From: Eubacterium aggregans
GTDB lineage: Bacteria; Bacillota; Clostridia; Eubacteriales; Eubacteriaceae
Assembly (NCBI RefSeq): GCF_900107815.1
Contig: NZ_FNRK01000002.1
Location: 1-64,000, forward strand
Direction: 5' to 3'
Length of the DNA stretch: 64,000 bases
Shown: positions 13,974-23,161 of the stretch, one piece after another
Layout: each line of letters starts with the position of its first letter
How positions within the stretch are numbered: the first letter of the stretch is position 1
The notes under the pieces: model-generated
The model's input: only the letters and a program-made list of their open reading frames with translations
Told to the model about the DNA's origin: nothing
The model's database searches: none
Translations under genes and position numbers: made by a program

Positions 13974-15740
13974 ATGATGGACAAAGAAAAAATGAAAGAA
14001 GAAATTGTGAAAAAAGCTGAGGATTCAAAAAAAGCTTTGGTGGGCGGTGCGGTGGTCGGTACCGTGATAACCAGTATTGGAGTTGCGGCCCTTGTGGCAA
14101 GCTCCCTGAAAAAACAAAAGATCAAGGAACCAGATGAGGCAATTGACGCGATTTTATCCAGTGATCGCCGGGCCTATTTCATCGGCGGCGGTATCGCCTC
14201 CATGGCAGGAGCCGCTTACCTGGTGCGGGACTGTGGCATGCCCGGGGATCATATTACCATTTATGAAGGACTGGATATCCTGGGAGGCAGCAACGATGGT
14301 TCCGGGAATCCCACCCAGGGCTTTCTCTGTCGGGGCGGTCGGATGCTGAATGAAGAAACCTATGAAAACTTCTGGGAACTCTTCCGGAGTATTCCGTCAT
14401 TGGAGGTTGAGGGCAGGAATGTGACCGATGAAATCCTGAATTTTGATCATCTTCACCCCACCCATGCCCAGGCGCGTCTGGTGGATGGGGATGGAAACAT
14501 TCTGGATGTGACCTCCATGGGCTTTGATAATGGAGACCGGAAGCTGTTAATGAAGCTGCTGGCCACCCCCGAGGATCGTTTGGATGATCTCACCATCGAA
14601 GATTGGTTTGCGGATTCACCCCACTTCTTTGAAACCAACTTCTGGTATATGTGGCAGACCACCTTTGCCTTCCAGAAATGGTCCAGCCTCTTCGAATTCC
14701 GCCGCTATATGAACCGAATGATTTTGGAATTCTCCCGGATCAATACCTTAGAAGGCGTTACCCGGACCCCCTACAACCAATACGAATCCGTCATCCTCCC
14801 ACTCAAGGCTTATCTTAAGGAAAATGGCGTGTGTTTCGAAACGGAAACCGTCGTCACCGATCTGGACTTTGCCCCTACCACTGACATCACCGTGAAGGCC
14901 ATCCATCTGGAAAAAAATGGACAGGCATCCACCATTCCCGTGGGAGCAGAGGACCTGTGCATTATGACCAATGGCTGTATGACCGACAGCTTTACCCTGG
15001 GGGATATGCACACGGCACCAGCCTTTAAACCCGAGAATCCCATTTCCGGGGATTTATGGGAAAAGGTAGCGGCCAAGAAAAACGGATTGGGAGATCCCGA
15101 GCCCTTCTTTGGAAACCCAGAGGAAACCAATTGGGAAAGCTTTACCGTCACCTGCAAGGGGAATAAATTGTTAAAGTGTATTGAAGATTTTTCGGGTAAT
15201 ATCCCCGGCAGTGGTGCCTTGATGACCTTTAAGGATTCCAATTGGCTCATGAGCATCGTGGTGGCCGCCCAGCCCCATTTTAAAGCCCAGCCCATGGATG
15301 AAACCATCTTTTGGGGATATGGACTCTATACCAATCGGGTTGGGGATTATGTGAAAAAGCCCATGCGGGAATGTACCGGAGAAGAGATCCTGACGGAATT
15401 CATCTACCAGATGCACTTGGAAGATCAGATGGAAGCACTCATGGCGGATGTGGTGGATGTTATCCCCTGCATGATGCCATACATTGACTCCCAATTCCAG
15501 CCCCGGAAAATGAGCGATCGTCCAGCAGTCGTGCCCGAAGGTTCCACTAATTTTGCTATGATCAGTCAGTTTGTGGAAATTCCAGAGGATATGGTCTTTA
15601 CCGAGGAGTACTCCGTCCGGGCTGCGCGTATGGCCGTATACACTCTCATGGATTATACCGACAAAAAGATTTGTCCGGTGACCCACTATAACAGAGACCC
15701 CAAGGTGCTGGCCTTGGCGGCGAAGACGATGTTCCGGTAA
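13974..15740 (+). CDS. ohyA: Oleate hydratase (FAD-dependent, myosin-cross-reactive-antigen family)
   Basis: 588 residues. It adds water to the cis-9 double bond of oleate to give 10-hydroxystearate, a way to detoxify unsaturated fatty acids. FAD-binding Rossmann motif: FIGGGIASMAGAAYLVRD (about 62-80). Family signatures: GFLCRGGRMLNEET, FRSIPSLE, then FETNFWYMWQTTFAFQKW and MPYIDSQFQPR. Two oddities: residues about 20-45 form a hydrophobic segment (VGGAVVGTVITSIGVAALVA) ahead of the enzyme, suggesting membrane anchoring, and the RGGRE glutamate of well-studied members is Met here, as in the Rhodococcus erythropolis branch. The start has AAAGGATG upstream. It is a single-gene unit ending at a strong terminator. 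Confidence 0.93.
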   Translation: MMDKEKMKEEIVKKAEDSKKALVGGAVVGTVITSIGVAALVASSLKKQKIKEPDEAIDAILSSDRRAYFIGGGIASMAGAAYLVRDCGMPGDHITIYEGLDILGGSNDGSGNPTQGFLCRGGRMLNEETYENFWELFRSIPSLEVEGRNVTDEILNFDHLHPTHAQARLVDGDGNILDVTSMGFDNGDRKLLMKLLATPEDRLDDLTIEDWFADSPHFFETNFWYMWQTTFAFQKWSSLFEFRRYMNRMILEFSRINTLEGVTRTPYNQYESVILPLKAYLKENGVCFETETVVTDLDFAPTTDITVKAIHLEKNGQASTIPVGAEDLCIMTNGCMTDSFTLGDMHTAPAFKPENPISGDLWEKVAAKKNGLGDPEPFFGNPEETNWESFTVTCKGNKLLKCIEDFSGNIPGSGALMTFKDSNWLMSIVVAAQPHFKAQPMDETIFWGYGLYTNRVGDYVKKPMRECTGEEILTEFIYQMHLEDQMEALMADVVDVIPCMMPYIDSQFQPRKMSDRPAVVPEGSTNFAMISQFVEIPEDMVFTEEYSVRAARMAVYTLMDYTDKKICPVTHYNRDPKVLALAAKTMFR

Positions 15741-15763
15741 TTTTACGACATTGCGACGTAAAG

Positions 15764-15801
15764 AAACCCATGCTCAGATGATAGGATTCTGGCATGGGTT
15801 T
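15764..15801. terminator. Bidirectional terminator between ohyA and the lipoprotein gene
   Basis: AAACCCATGC pairs with GCATGGGTTT around an 18-base loop, with T6 on the plus strand. It sits between convergent genes. Confidence 0.85.
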
Positions 15802-15841
15802 TTTAAATGGATAAGAGGTCAGGCTTCAAAGACTCCGACAA

Positions 15842-16273
15842 TTAATGCTTCGTGAGCGCATCACACCCAGCCTTGGGCATTTCAAAGACCACAGAGGTGC
15901 CCTGGACCTGCATGGCAGCATAGGGACCTTCCCCGTAAAGGAGGAGGGTGGCAAATTGGGTTAAAGTGGTCTCATTTGGCCCAGTGTGGGATTCCTGGAA
16001 GAAACGGCAGCGGATTCGGGCCTTCTGATCAGTGGGGAGGGTGGCGAGTATCCATTCCTCCAGCTGGAGCTGATCGAGGAAGTTCTTAATCCCTTGGGGA
16101 TCGGTGATTTGCTGATAAACCTCTGCGGTTTGGGCGTCCTCAACGCGAATTTCACGGGAGAGAGCCAGGGTACTCTGGTAGCTATTAACGAAGGTGGTTT
16201 TTGCCTGAATGCATCCGCTTAAAAAAGGGACGCAAATCAACAAAATAAGAATCAGTGCACCCGATTTTTCCAT
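15842..16273 (-). CDS. Small lipoprotein of unknown function
   Basis: 143 residues with a lipoprotein signal: Lys near the N-terminus, a hydrophobic run, then the lipobox LSGC with Cys21. The mature part has no recognised domain; it contains strands and helices and no further cysteine pair apart from a late single Cys. AAGGAGA precedes the ATG. It lies 21 bases downstream of the efflux permease gene in the same direction, so it is probably the last gene of that operon and may be an outer-face accessory. Function not known. Confidence 0.75.
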   Translation of the reverse strand: MEKSGALILILLICVPFLSGCIQAKTTFVNSYQSTLALSREIRVEDAQTAEVYQQITDPQGIKNFLDQLQLEEWILATLPTDQKARIRCRFFQESHTGPNETTLTQFATLLLYGEGPYAAMQVQGTSVVFEMPKAGCDALTKH

Positions 16274-16294
16274 GACAATCTCCTTTCATGAGCG

Positions 16295-17548
16295 TTACTC
16301 ATACCGCAGGGCATCAATGGGGTTGAGTTTGGCGGCCTTACCCGCTGGGTAATAGCCAAAGAATACGCCAATTCCCATGGAAAAGCCGACGGCAATCAGA
16401 ATGGATGACAGCGTTGGTGTAACGGCTGCCTTGATAAAAATACCACCGATGGCCCCCAGTCCGCTGCCAACCAAGACACCGATGGCCCCACCGATAATAC
16501 AGATGATGATGGATTCTACAATGAACTGTATGCGGATATCGGTATTGCTAGCGCCCAGCGCTTTTCGGATACCGATTTCCCGGGTCCGTTCGGTCACTGA
16601 AACCAGCATGATGTTCATGACGCCAATGCCCCCCACCAAAAGGGAAATACCGGCAATCACGCCGATGGCGGTGGACAGGCTTCCCAGCATTTGCTTCGAT
16701 TCGTTGGCGTATTTATCAATATTTTCGGTTTTAACCGTAAAATCGGGATTACTGGCGTAGTACTTGGTACCAAACCAGGTACTGATACTCTGGCTGAGGG
16801 CATTGGAATCGGCACTGGGGTAAGCAATGATATTAAGGGTACTATAGCCCGTATTGTTACTACCGGAGAGGCTTTCTGCCAGGCTGGTGGGGATAAACAG
16901 TTCAGGGACGCTGCTGCTCCCAAAGCTGACACTCATCATCGAGGCAGAGTCTTCACTCTTAGGGTCGGCATAAATCCCAACGACTCGAAAGCTTTCGTTG
17001 CCGTTTTTGGTTCGGACCGTCAGGGATTCTCCCAGGGCATCCTCCCGGCCAAAAAAGGTTTGGGCCAGGGTATTGGAAATCAGGATAACCCGCCTTCCGC
17101 CGGTATTATCTTCGGCAGAAAGGGTGCGCCCGGATTGGATTTTTAAATTTTGGGTGGATAGATAATCAGCATTGGCACCAGTCAGTTTAACTTCGGTATG
17201 CTTTAAATCATCCAGGGTCCCGCTACCCACCGGAACAGAAACGCCAACGGACTTAATATCATTGGGGAAGTGGGCTTTGAAATTGGCAATCATATCATCG
17301 GTAATGAGGTCACTGTTGGTGGTGGACACCATGGCTTCTGGGTCTTTTTGACCGACGTAGGCCATGATGATTTTACCCCCAACTTTATTAAGGGATTCAG
17401 AAAAGGAACGGCTCATGGCGTCTCCCATGGAAGCAATGGCGATAACCGAAGCAATGCCGATAATAATGCCCAACATGGTCAGCAGCGCACGCATTTTGTT
17501 ATGGGTGAGCCCTTCAATGGCCAGAATGATATTTTCACGCAGATTCAT
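16295..17548 (-). CDS. MacB-type ABC transporter permease (FtsX-like)
   Basis: 417 residues: a membrane segment at about 20-42, a large extracytoplasmic MacB periplasmic-core domain (about 45-270), then three membrane segments (about 285-310, 340-365, 375-400) with the FtsX-type motif GIRKALGASNTDI. The topology is that of MacB/YknZ permeases, which use ATP hydrolysis in the cytoplasm to drive mechanical export or efflux of peptides and antibiotics. Its start overlaps the ATPase gene by 14 bases. With the ATPase and adaptor upstream it forms a tripartite YknXYZ-like system. Confidence 0.93.
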   Translation of the reverse strand: MNLRENIILAIEGLTHNKMRALLTMLGIIIGIASVIAIASMGDAMSRSFSESLNKVGGKIIMAYVGQKDPEAMVSTTNSDLITDDMIANFKAHFPNDIKSVGVSVPVGSGTLDDLKHTEVKLTGANADYLSTQNLKIQSGRTLSAEDNTGGRRVILISNTLAQTFFGREDALGESLTVRTKNGNESFRVVGIYADPKSEDSASMMSVSFGSSSVPELFIPTSLAESLSGSNNTGYSTLNIIAYPSADSNALSQSISTWFGTKYYASNPDFTVKTENIDKYANESKQMLGSLSTAIGVIAGISLLVGGIGVMNIMLVSVTERTREIGIRKALGASNTDIRIQFIVESIIICIIGGAIGVLVGSGLGAIGGIFIKAAVTPTLSSILIAVGFSMGIGVFFGYYPAGKAAKLNPIDALRYE

Positions 17549-18263
17549 AATGGACCTCCCGATTAATGGATCCCCGACGGTTACCCGTAATATGGCCGTC
17601 CCTCAGGGTGATAATGCGCTCTGTTTCTTCTGCCAGCTCATCGTTATGGGTGATGAGAATGATGGTCTTCCCTTGCTCCTGGTGCAGACGATGAAATAAA
17701 TCCATGACCAAACGACCGGTGGTACTATCGAGGGCTCCTGTTGGCTCATCTGCCAGGATGATGGCTGGGTCGTTGGCCATGGCTCGAGCGATGGCTACCC
17801 GCTGGTTTTGCCCACCGGAAAGCTCGTTGGGGTGATGTTTAGCCCGGGTGTCCATCTCGACCATCTGGAGCAAAGCCATGGCCCGTTCATGGCGTACCTT
17901 GGGGGGGAGCTTCCCATAAAGCATGGGCAGCTCCACATTGCTTAAGGCTGTGGACCGGGGAATAAGGTTGAAGGATTGGAAAACAAAGCCGATTTTCTGA
18001 TTCCGAATAAAGGAGAGATGCTTATCAGGGATGTTCTCAATGGCTTCGCCATCCAGGGTATAGCTTCCCGTTGTTGGACGGTCCAAGGCGCCGATAATAT
18101 TCATCAGGGTGGATTTTCCAGAGCCAGAAGCCCCCACAATGGAGAGAAATTCCCCTTCAGCAATGGTTAAATCGATGCCGTGGAGGACCTCCAGCTCATT
18201 GGGGGTTCCAATATAATATTGCTTGACGATTCCCTCCATCTCGATCATCTTACGCTGGGGCAT
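17535..18263 (-). CDS. MacB-type ABC transporter ATP-binding protein
   Basis: About 242 residues. Walker [12 protein letters not shown]-loop FVFQSFNLI, signature [14 protein letters not shown], Walker [13 protein letters not shown]-loop ITHN. The signature has Asn in place of the common Gln (LSGGQQQR). I chose the ATG at 18263, with GGAAGGAG 9 bases upstream; the reading from 18308 lies inside the adaptor gene. LolD/MacB-class ATPases pair with FtsX-like permeases, and the permease follows immediately. Confidence 0.93.
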   Translation of the reverse strand: MPQRKMIEMEGIVKQYYIGTPNELEVLHGIDLTIAEGEFLSIVGASGSGKSTLMNIIGALDRPTTGSYTLDGEAIENIPDKHLSFIRNQKIGFVFQSFNLIPRSTALSNVELPMLYGKLPPKVRHERAMALLQMVEMDTRAKHHPNELSGGQNQRVAIARAMANDPAIILADEPTGALDSTTGRLVMDLFHRLHQEQGKTIILITHNDELAEETERIITLRDGHITGNRRGSINREVHYESA

Positions 18264-19260
18264 TTTGTGACGCTCCTTCCTTTGGAGCCGCATTTGACTC
18301 ATTCTCAAGTACCACGGCTTGGCCAGGGGTCAACCCACTGGGGTTCGATACCAAGGTCATGCCTTCTTTTAATTTTTCACCGGCAATTTCCACCGCAAAA
18401 TCAGTCTGAATCCCAAGAGATACGGGGATGGCTTCTACGGTCATTTTCCCTTTTTCATCAGTATTTACAACAAAGACCTGGGTATTTCCTTTTTCATCCT
18501 TTGCTACGGCATCAAAGGGCACATTGAAAACGCCGGGACGTTCTTCAACAACAACTTCCTGCTTGGTTTTCATCCCGATGTAAAGACCATCGGCCGGGCT
18601 ATCAATGGGCACGATGGCTTCAAATTCAGCTTTGGTTGAGGTGGTGCCGCCGGTATTATTGTTTCCCTGGACCGCCGCGTTTCCACCAGCCATATTTGAA
18701 GCGGTGGGGGCAATGCGGCCGACGGTACCAGTATACACCCGGTTACCCGTGGCATCGGTCTTGATGTTGACCTTCATTCCAGAAGCAACCTTGTCAATAT
18801 CACTTTCTTTAATTTTCATATTGACCTGGAGGTCACCCGTGTTTTGGATGGTGAATAAGACCCCATTGGCTGGGGCGCCGTTGACGGCGTTAACCGCCGT
18901 AATGGTGCCACTGGCTGTGGAATTAACATTTTGCCATTCATCGGCTTCCTTATTGTAAAGCCGACACAGTCGGTCACCTTTGTTGACATAATTCCCAACA
19001 GAGACATCGACGCTCCAGACAGGGATATTGCTGGTATTGCTAATCTGCTCGGTAAAGGTACTGATGACTTGCCCATCTGCGGATACCGTTCGCTGCAGGT
19101 CACCCTTTCCAAGGGTTAGGGTTTTGACTGGGGTCTCGCTGGGGCCAGAGAAAAGAGCGGTGTAACCGATCCATCCTAAAATGACGAGGCCCAGGCCGAT
19201 GGCACAGCCGATGATGATTTTCTTTTTTTTATCCATGGGGGGTGCTGATTGACTATTCAT
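18250..19260 (-). CDS. Efflux adaptor protein (HlyD/MacA/YknX-like)
   Basis: 336 residues. An N-terminal membrane anchor (about 13-35, IIIGCAIGLGLVILGWIGYT) is followed by a split biotinyl-lipoyl-like domain (VDVSVGNYVNKGDRLCRLYN and ASGTITAVNAVNGAPANGVLF), a beta-barrel domain and a C-terminal MPP domain ending in LTPGQAVVLEN. There is no long coiled-coil hairpin, as usual in Gram-positive YknX-type adaptors. A glycine/asparagine-rich insert near residue 190 is probably a disordered loop. It is the first gene of the three- or four-gene leftward operon and lies divergently from a two-component system. Confidence 0.9.
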   Translation of the reverse strand: MNSQSAPPMDKKKKIIIGCAIGLGLVILGWIGYTALFSGPSETPVKTLTLGKGDLQRTVSADGQVISTFTEQISNTSNIPVWSVDVSVGNYVNKGDRLCRLYNKEADEWQNVNSTASGTITAVNAVNGAPANGVLFTIQNTGDLQVNMKIKESDIDKVASGMKVNIKTDATGNRVYTGTVGRIAPTASNMAGGNAAVQGNNNTGGTTSTKAEFEAIVPIDSPADGLYIGMKTKQEVVVEERPGVFNVPFDAVAKDEKGNTQVFVVNTDEKGKMTVEAIPVSLGIQTDFAVEIAGEKLKEGMTLVSNPSGLTPGQAVVLENESNAAPKEGASQNAPA

Positions 19261-19322
19261 AAAATCCTCCGCTTGTTTTTTTTATAGTGTACCCAATAAA
19301 AATGACGAACAGGCACTTGGAA

Positions 19323-19366
19323 TTCTTAATGTTTTATGACATTTATCCTTCATAAAGTTTTAAGAA
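19323..19366. promoter_or_regulatory. Long imperfect inverted repeat between divergent efflux and two-component operons
   Basis: Arms TTCTTAATGTTTTATGA (19323-19339) and TCATAAAGTTTTAAGAA (19350-19366) are complementary at 14 of 17 positions. The site lies about 65 bases before the response regulator and about 60 before the adaptor start. It is a candidate binding site for the adjacent response regulator. Confidence 0.5.
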
Positions 19367-19431
19367 ATTCATTAGGCCAACCGTCATAACTCTGTGTTAT
19401 CATTAATGACAGAAGAAAGAGAGGCAAAGAC

Positions 19432-20127
19432 ATGAATTTACTCATATGTGATGATGAGCGCGAAATCGTGGACGTGCTGGAAATTTATCTGAAAAATGAG
19501 GGCTACACCATCTATAAAGCATACTCTGGTGAGGAAGCCCTTGAGATTCTTGGGGAGTCAGAAGTCCACCTAATCCTACTTGATATTATGATGCCGGGAA
19601 TGGATGGCATGCAGACTGCCGTGAAAATCAGAGAGACTTCTAATGTTCCCATTATCTTTTTGACGGCCAAGGGCGAGGACCATGATAAAATTATGGGTCT
19701 TACTGTGGGTGCTGACGATTATATTACGAAGCCCTTTAACCCACTGGAGGTCATGGCCCGGGTGAAATCTCAGCTGCGGCGGTATACCCAGCTGGGAAGC
19801 TGTAAAATTGGCCAGGATATCCATGGGACCGGGGGCTTATTGCTGGATGATGGGTCTAAAAAAGTACAGGTGGACGGTGAAGAGGTCCATCTTACCCCGG
19901 TGGAATATAAAATTCTTCTCTTTTTAATGGAGGGGATGGGGCGGGTGTTCTCCATCGAGCAAATCTACGAAAATGTGTGGGAGGAGCCATCCTACAATTC
20001 AGAAAATACGGTAGCGGTCCATATCCGCCGTATTCGCGAAAAAATAGAGATTAATCCAAAGGAACCAAAATATTTAAAGGTGGTGTGGGGCATTGGTTAC
20101 AAAATTGAAAAATATCCTGTACAGTAG
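19432..20127 (+). CDS. OmpR-family response regulator (VanR-like)
   Basis: 231 residues. Receiver: acidic residues in CDDEREIV, phospho-acceptor Asp in LILLDIMMPGMDG, Lys in DDYITKPFNP. The winged-helix domain (about 130-228) contains VAVHIRRIREKIE. AGAGAGGC precedes the start. It overlaps the kinase gene and lies divergent from the MacAB-like operon, the common arrangement where the pair senses a toxic peptide or antibiotic and switches on the pump. Confidence 0.92.
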   Translation: MNLLICDDEREIVDVLEIYLKNEGYTIYKAYSGEEALEILGESEVHLILLDIMMPGMDGMQTAVKIRETSNVPIIFLTAKGEDHDKIMGLTVGADDYITKPFNPLEVMARVKSQLRRYTQLGSCKIGQDIHGTGGLLLDDGSKKVQVDGEEVHLTPVEYKILLFLMEGMGRVFSIEQIYENVWEEPSYNSENTVAVHIRRIREKIEINPKEPKYLKVVWGIGYKIEKYPVQ

Positions 20128-22048
20128 TCGCCTACAGATTATTGCTTCTATTTTGGCGATTATCTTTTTAACCAGTGGGACATATTTCAGTATAATGATG
20201 TCTTCAGATAACAATCTTTCAAAATTCGATTTTAGCATCTTGATGGATACAGAACGCTATGGAGACAGTGCCGTGGTGGAAAGTCGAATGCAGGATATTT
20301 ATCGACAATGTGGAATAATCTTGCAAAATTCCGCATCAACAGATCCCGAAGATATACAGGATGTGGCAAGTGCTAAGAATTACCTTGGAGCCATGGAGAA
20401 AGAGATTGGGCTGAAATGGTTAGTGGAATCCAAGGGAAAAGTAATTGCGAGTGAGCCGGAGCTCACCATTCCTGAAATTAAAAAATATCCCATTTATTTT
20501 ATCGATAATCAGGGAGCAGTGGATGCCACCAATCAATGGGCACAATATGGTTTGGGGAACCGAACGGGGATTGATGGGAAGATTGCTTTCGGTCTGAGTG
20601 ACTCGGGCCAAACGACGGTTTCCGAGGCGGAAGCCCAGTACCAAAAAGCGCGAGGGACGATGTCTATCATGTTCCAAGTCGTTTTTTTGTGCTATTTGGG
20701 GGGAGGAATTTGCTTTGTCCTGGGATGTTTTAATGCAGGCCATGGAAAAGATCGCCCTGGAATCACCCTTTATCCGGTAGATGCTTATTGGGATGTCAAT
20801 TTAATGATTACCCTTACCCTATGGGGCATGCTGTTTTCTGGGGCGCTGGCCACTTTTTATTTACCAGTCTATATTTCCTTGATCTGTGTACTGGGTTCTA
20901 TCCTGGTGCTTTATGCTTTTGCCATGAGCTGGGTCCGTTTGGCCAAGGCCCATTCAGTTATTTCCCATTTACTCATTTTATATATTCTGGGAATACTGTG
21001 GCGAGGCGTCCTTCAGATTGGCCATGCGATTAAAGAATATTATTTTGAAGTGGTTAAGGATAGCTCCCTAGTAGGCCTTTATTTTGCCATGGTGTTTGGC
21101 GTTATCCTTTTAACGCTTTTTACTGAGTGGGCACCTGTTTTGGGTATCCCCCTTAGCCTGGTCGTTATCTATGTTTTAAGTAAAAAAGTACGGGTACTCT
21201 CTGATATACGCCAGGGGGTGAAGCAGATGAATGACGGGGATAAAACCTTTATCATCAAAGTAGAAGGCCAGGGAGCCGTGGAGGATTTTGGTCGGCAAAT
21301 CAATACCCTGCGGGAGAATTTGTTAAAGGAAATCGATGCAGCGGTGGAAAAGGAACTTAAAAGTGAGCGGCTCAAAACAGAACTGATTACCAATGTCTCC
21401 CATGATATCCGGACACCCCTTACCTCCATCATTGCCTATGTGGATATCTTAAAGAGTCCTAATATCCCAGAGGAAGACCGTCAAAAGTACATTTGTATCT
21501 TGGATGAAAAAGCCAATCGATTAAAAAATCTGACGGATGATTTGTTCGAGGCGGCGAAGGCCTCCACGGGAAATATTGATATTCAGCTGGATGCCGTGAA
21601 TCCCGAAGCTTTAATGGATCAGGCTTTGGGGGAATTTGAGGAAAAGCTCAAGGCTGCAGAGCTTCAGATAATTATGACCCGTCCCGAGGAAAAAATACTG
21701 GTCCAGGCTGATGGTCGTCAGTTCTGGCGGGTGATTGAGAATCTGCTGACCAACGTGGTTAAATATGCCTTAAAGGGCTCCCGCGTGTATATTGATATTC
21801 GCCGGGAGAACAATGAGGGGGTTTTAGAGGTTAAGAATATCAGTGCCCAGGCCCTGGGCATTCCAGCAGAGGAGCTGATGGAGCGTTTTAAACGGGGGGA
21901 TGGAGCCCGGCATACCGAGGGCAGCGGCTTAGGCCTGGCCATCACCCGGGATTTAACAGAGCTCCAGGGTGGCCATTTTGAAATTGCCATTGATGGCGAT
22001 TTATTTAAGGCCTTGGTCTGGATGCCCGTGGTGGATCAGAAGGAATAA
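20093..22048 (+). CDS. Large sensor histidine kinase
   Basis: 651 residues. An N-terminal membrane segment (about 12-32), an extracytoplasmic domain (33-190), then a block of about six membrane segments (195-365), HAMP-like linker (RQGVKQMNDGDKTF), HisKA with His in NVSHDIRTPLTSIIAY and HATPase with N box (ENLLTNVVKYA) and GSGLGLAI. The start is a TTG at 20093 within the preceding gene, following GGTGTGGGG; a TTG at 20105 is possible. The multi-span membrane block is larger than in standard VanS kinases and may itself sense ligands. Confidence 0.9.
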   Translation: MVTKLKNILYSSRLQIIASILAIIFLTSGTYFSIMMSSDNNLSKFDFSILMDTERYGDSAVVESRMQDIYRQCGIILQNSASTDPEDIQDVASAKNYLGAMEKEIGLKWLVESKGKVIASEPELTIPEIKKYPIYFIDNQGAVDATNQWAQYGLGNRTGIDGKIAFGLSDSGQTTVSEAEAQYQKARGTMSIMFQVVFLCYLGGGICFVLGCFNAGHGKDRPGITLYPVDAYWDVNLMITLTLWGMLFSGALATFYLPVYISLICVLGSILVLYAFAMSWVRLAKAHSVISHLLILYILGILWRGVLQIGHAIKEYYFEVVKDSSLVGLYFAMVFGVILLTLFTEWAPVLGIPLSLVVIYVLSKKVRVLSDIRQGVKQMNDGDKTFIIKVEGQGAVEDFGRQINTLRENLLKEIDAAVEKELKSERLKTELITNVSHDIRTPLTSIIAYVDILKSPNIPEEDRQKYICILDEKANRLKNLTDDLFEAAKASTGNIDIQLDAVNPEALMDQALGEFEEKLKAAELQIIMTRPEEKILVQADGRQFWRVIENLLTNVVKYALKGSRVYIDIRRENNEGVLEVKNISAQALGIPAEELMERFKRGDGARHTEGSGLGLAITRDLTELQGGHFEIAIDGDLFKALVWMPVVDQKE

Positions 22049-22076
22049 AAAAAGAGGGGATGTCCTCTCTTTTTTA
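22046..22076. terminator. Bidirectional terminator between convergent genes
   Basis: AAAAAAAGAGG and CCTCTCTTTTTT pair around a short loop. It overlaps the stop codons of both the kinase and the hydrolase. Confidence 0.85.
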
Positions 22077-23030
22077 AATGGCTTCCTGGTGCTTAGCGCT
22101 GTGGATGGCCCTTTTTAGAAACTCAAGGATGATGCCGAAGGTTTGGACGCGGTTGTCTTCGTTGAGGATTTCGTGGCGTTTTCCGGGGATCAGCCGGAGG
22201 GTGACATCAGTCATGCCGGCCACCTTCATGCGGTGGTAAATGAGCTTGACTTCCTTGCCCATATTGCCCACAGGGTCTTCCGCCCCGGCGATTAAGAGAA
22301 TGGGGAGGCTTTCTGGCATCTCCGCCATATTGCTGGCATTATTGGCAAAATCTAAGCCACTAAAGAGATCCCGGTAAAACGCAGCGGTACAAAAGAAACC
22401 GCAAAGGGGATCTGCAAGATAGGCATCCACATTCGCCTCACTAACCGAAAGCCAGTCGTAGGCGGTGCGGTTGGGGGCGAATTTTTTATTATAGCCTCCA
22501 AAGGAAAGCTCGGCCAAGGCCGTGGAGGGATGGGTGGGGCCGTATTTGTGGATTTCCGTATCGGCAATGGCTTTGCCAAAGGCACGGACGGCGGCATTAG
22601 TACCCATGGTTGTCCCACAGATAACAGCTCCGTCGTACAGCGTTCCAAATTCAATGAGGCAGGTGCGTACCACCACAGAACCCATGCTGTGCCCAAAGAT
22701 TAGAACAGGCAAATCCGGATGCTCCGCCTTGGCCAGGCCAGTCAGTTCTTGGACATCATCCACGACCCGTTGCCAGCCGTCGGCATCGTCAAAATGACCC
22801 ATAGCAGCACCTGAAAGGCCTGTGGCGCCGTGCCCTCGTTGATCGATGGCATAGACGATAATATCACCCCGGTAAAGGTAATCGGCAAATTCACGATACC
22901 GTTCTGCATATTCGGCCATTCCATGGACCAGAATCAGCATGGCCCGGGTGGACGGGTTGCGGGGGGTGGTGTAATAAAAGACGGATTTTCCGTCTGTGGC
23001 TTCAAATTGGTGTCGATCGAGTTTGAGCAT
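22074..23030 (-). CDS. Alpha/beta hydrolase (monoacylglycerol-lipase-like)
   Basis: 318 residues with the serine-hydrolase fold. Nucleophile Ser in GHSMGS (about residue 106-111), oxyanion region LVHGMAEYAERY (about 34-45), a late Asp in LIAGAEDPVGN and His in GKRHEILNE. The HGMAEY/GHSMG combination is typical of the monoglyceride lipase/lysophospholipase family (Hydrolase_4). It is cytoplasmic, as no signal peptide is seen. The physiological substrate is likely a monoacylglycerol or lysolipid. Confidence 0.9.
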   Translation of the reverse strand: MLKLDRHQFEATDGKSVFYYTTPRNPSTRAMLILVHGMAEYAERYREFADYLYRGDIIVYAIDQRGHGATGLSGAAMGHFDDADGWQRVVDDVQELTGLAKAEHPDLPVLIFGHSMGSVVVRTCLIEFGTLYDGAVICGTTMGTNAAVRAFGKAIADTEIHKYGPTHPSTALAELSFGGYNKKFAPNRTAYDWLSVSEANVDAYLADPLCGFFCTAAFYRDLFSGLDFANNASNMAEMPESLPILLIAGAEDPVGNMGKEVKLIYHRMKVAGMTDVTLRLIPGKRHEILNEDNRVQTFGIILEFLKRAIHSAKHQEAI

Positions 23031-23161
23031 TGGGTTGACCTCCTGAAATGATAGCCCTATTATAACAGAATTTTATTGGAAAGACACGCCATTATCGCTA
23101 TAATAGAAAAAAGGAAAGAAACCACGGTCGTGTTTTACCAATTGAAGTGGAGGTTTAGATT

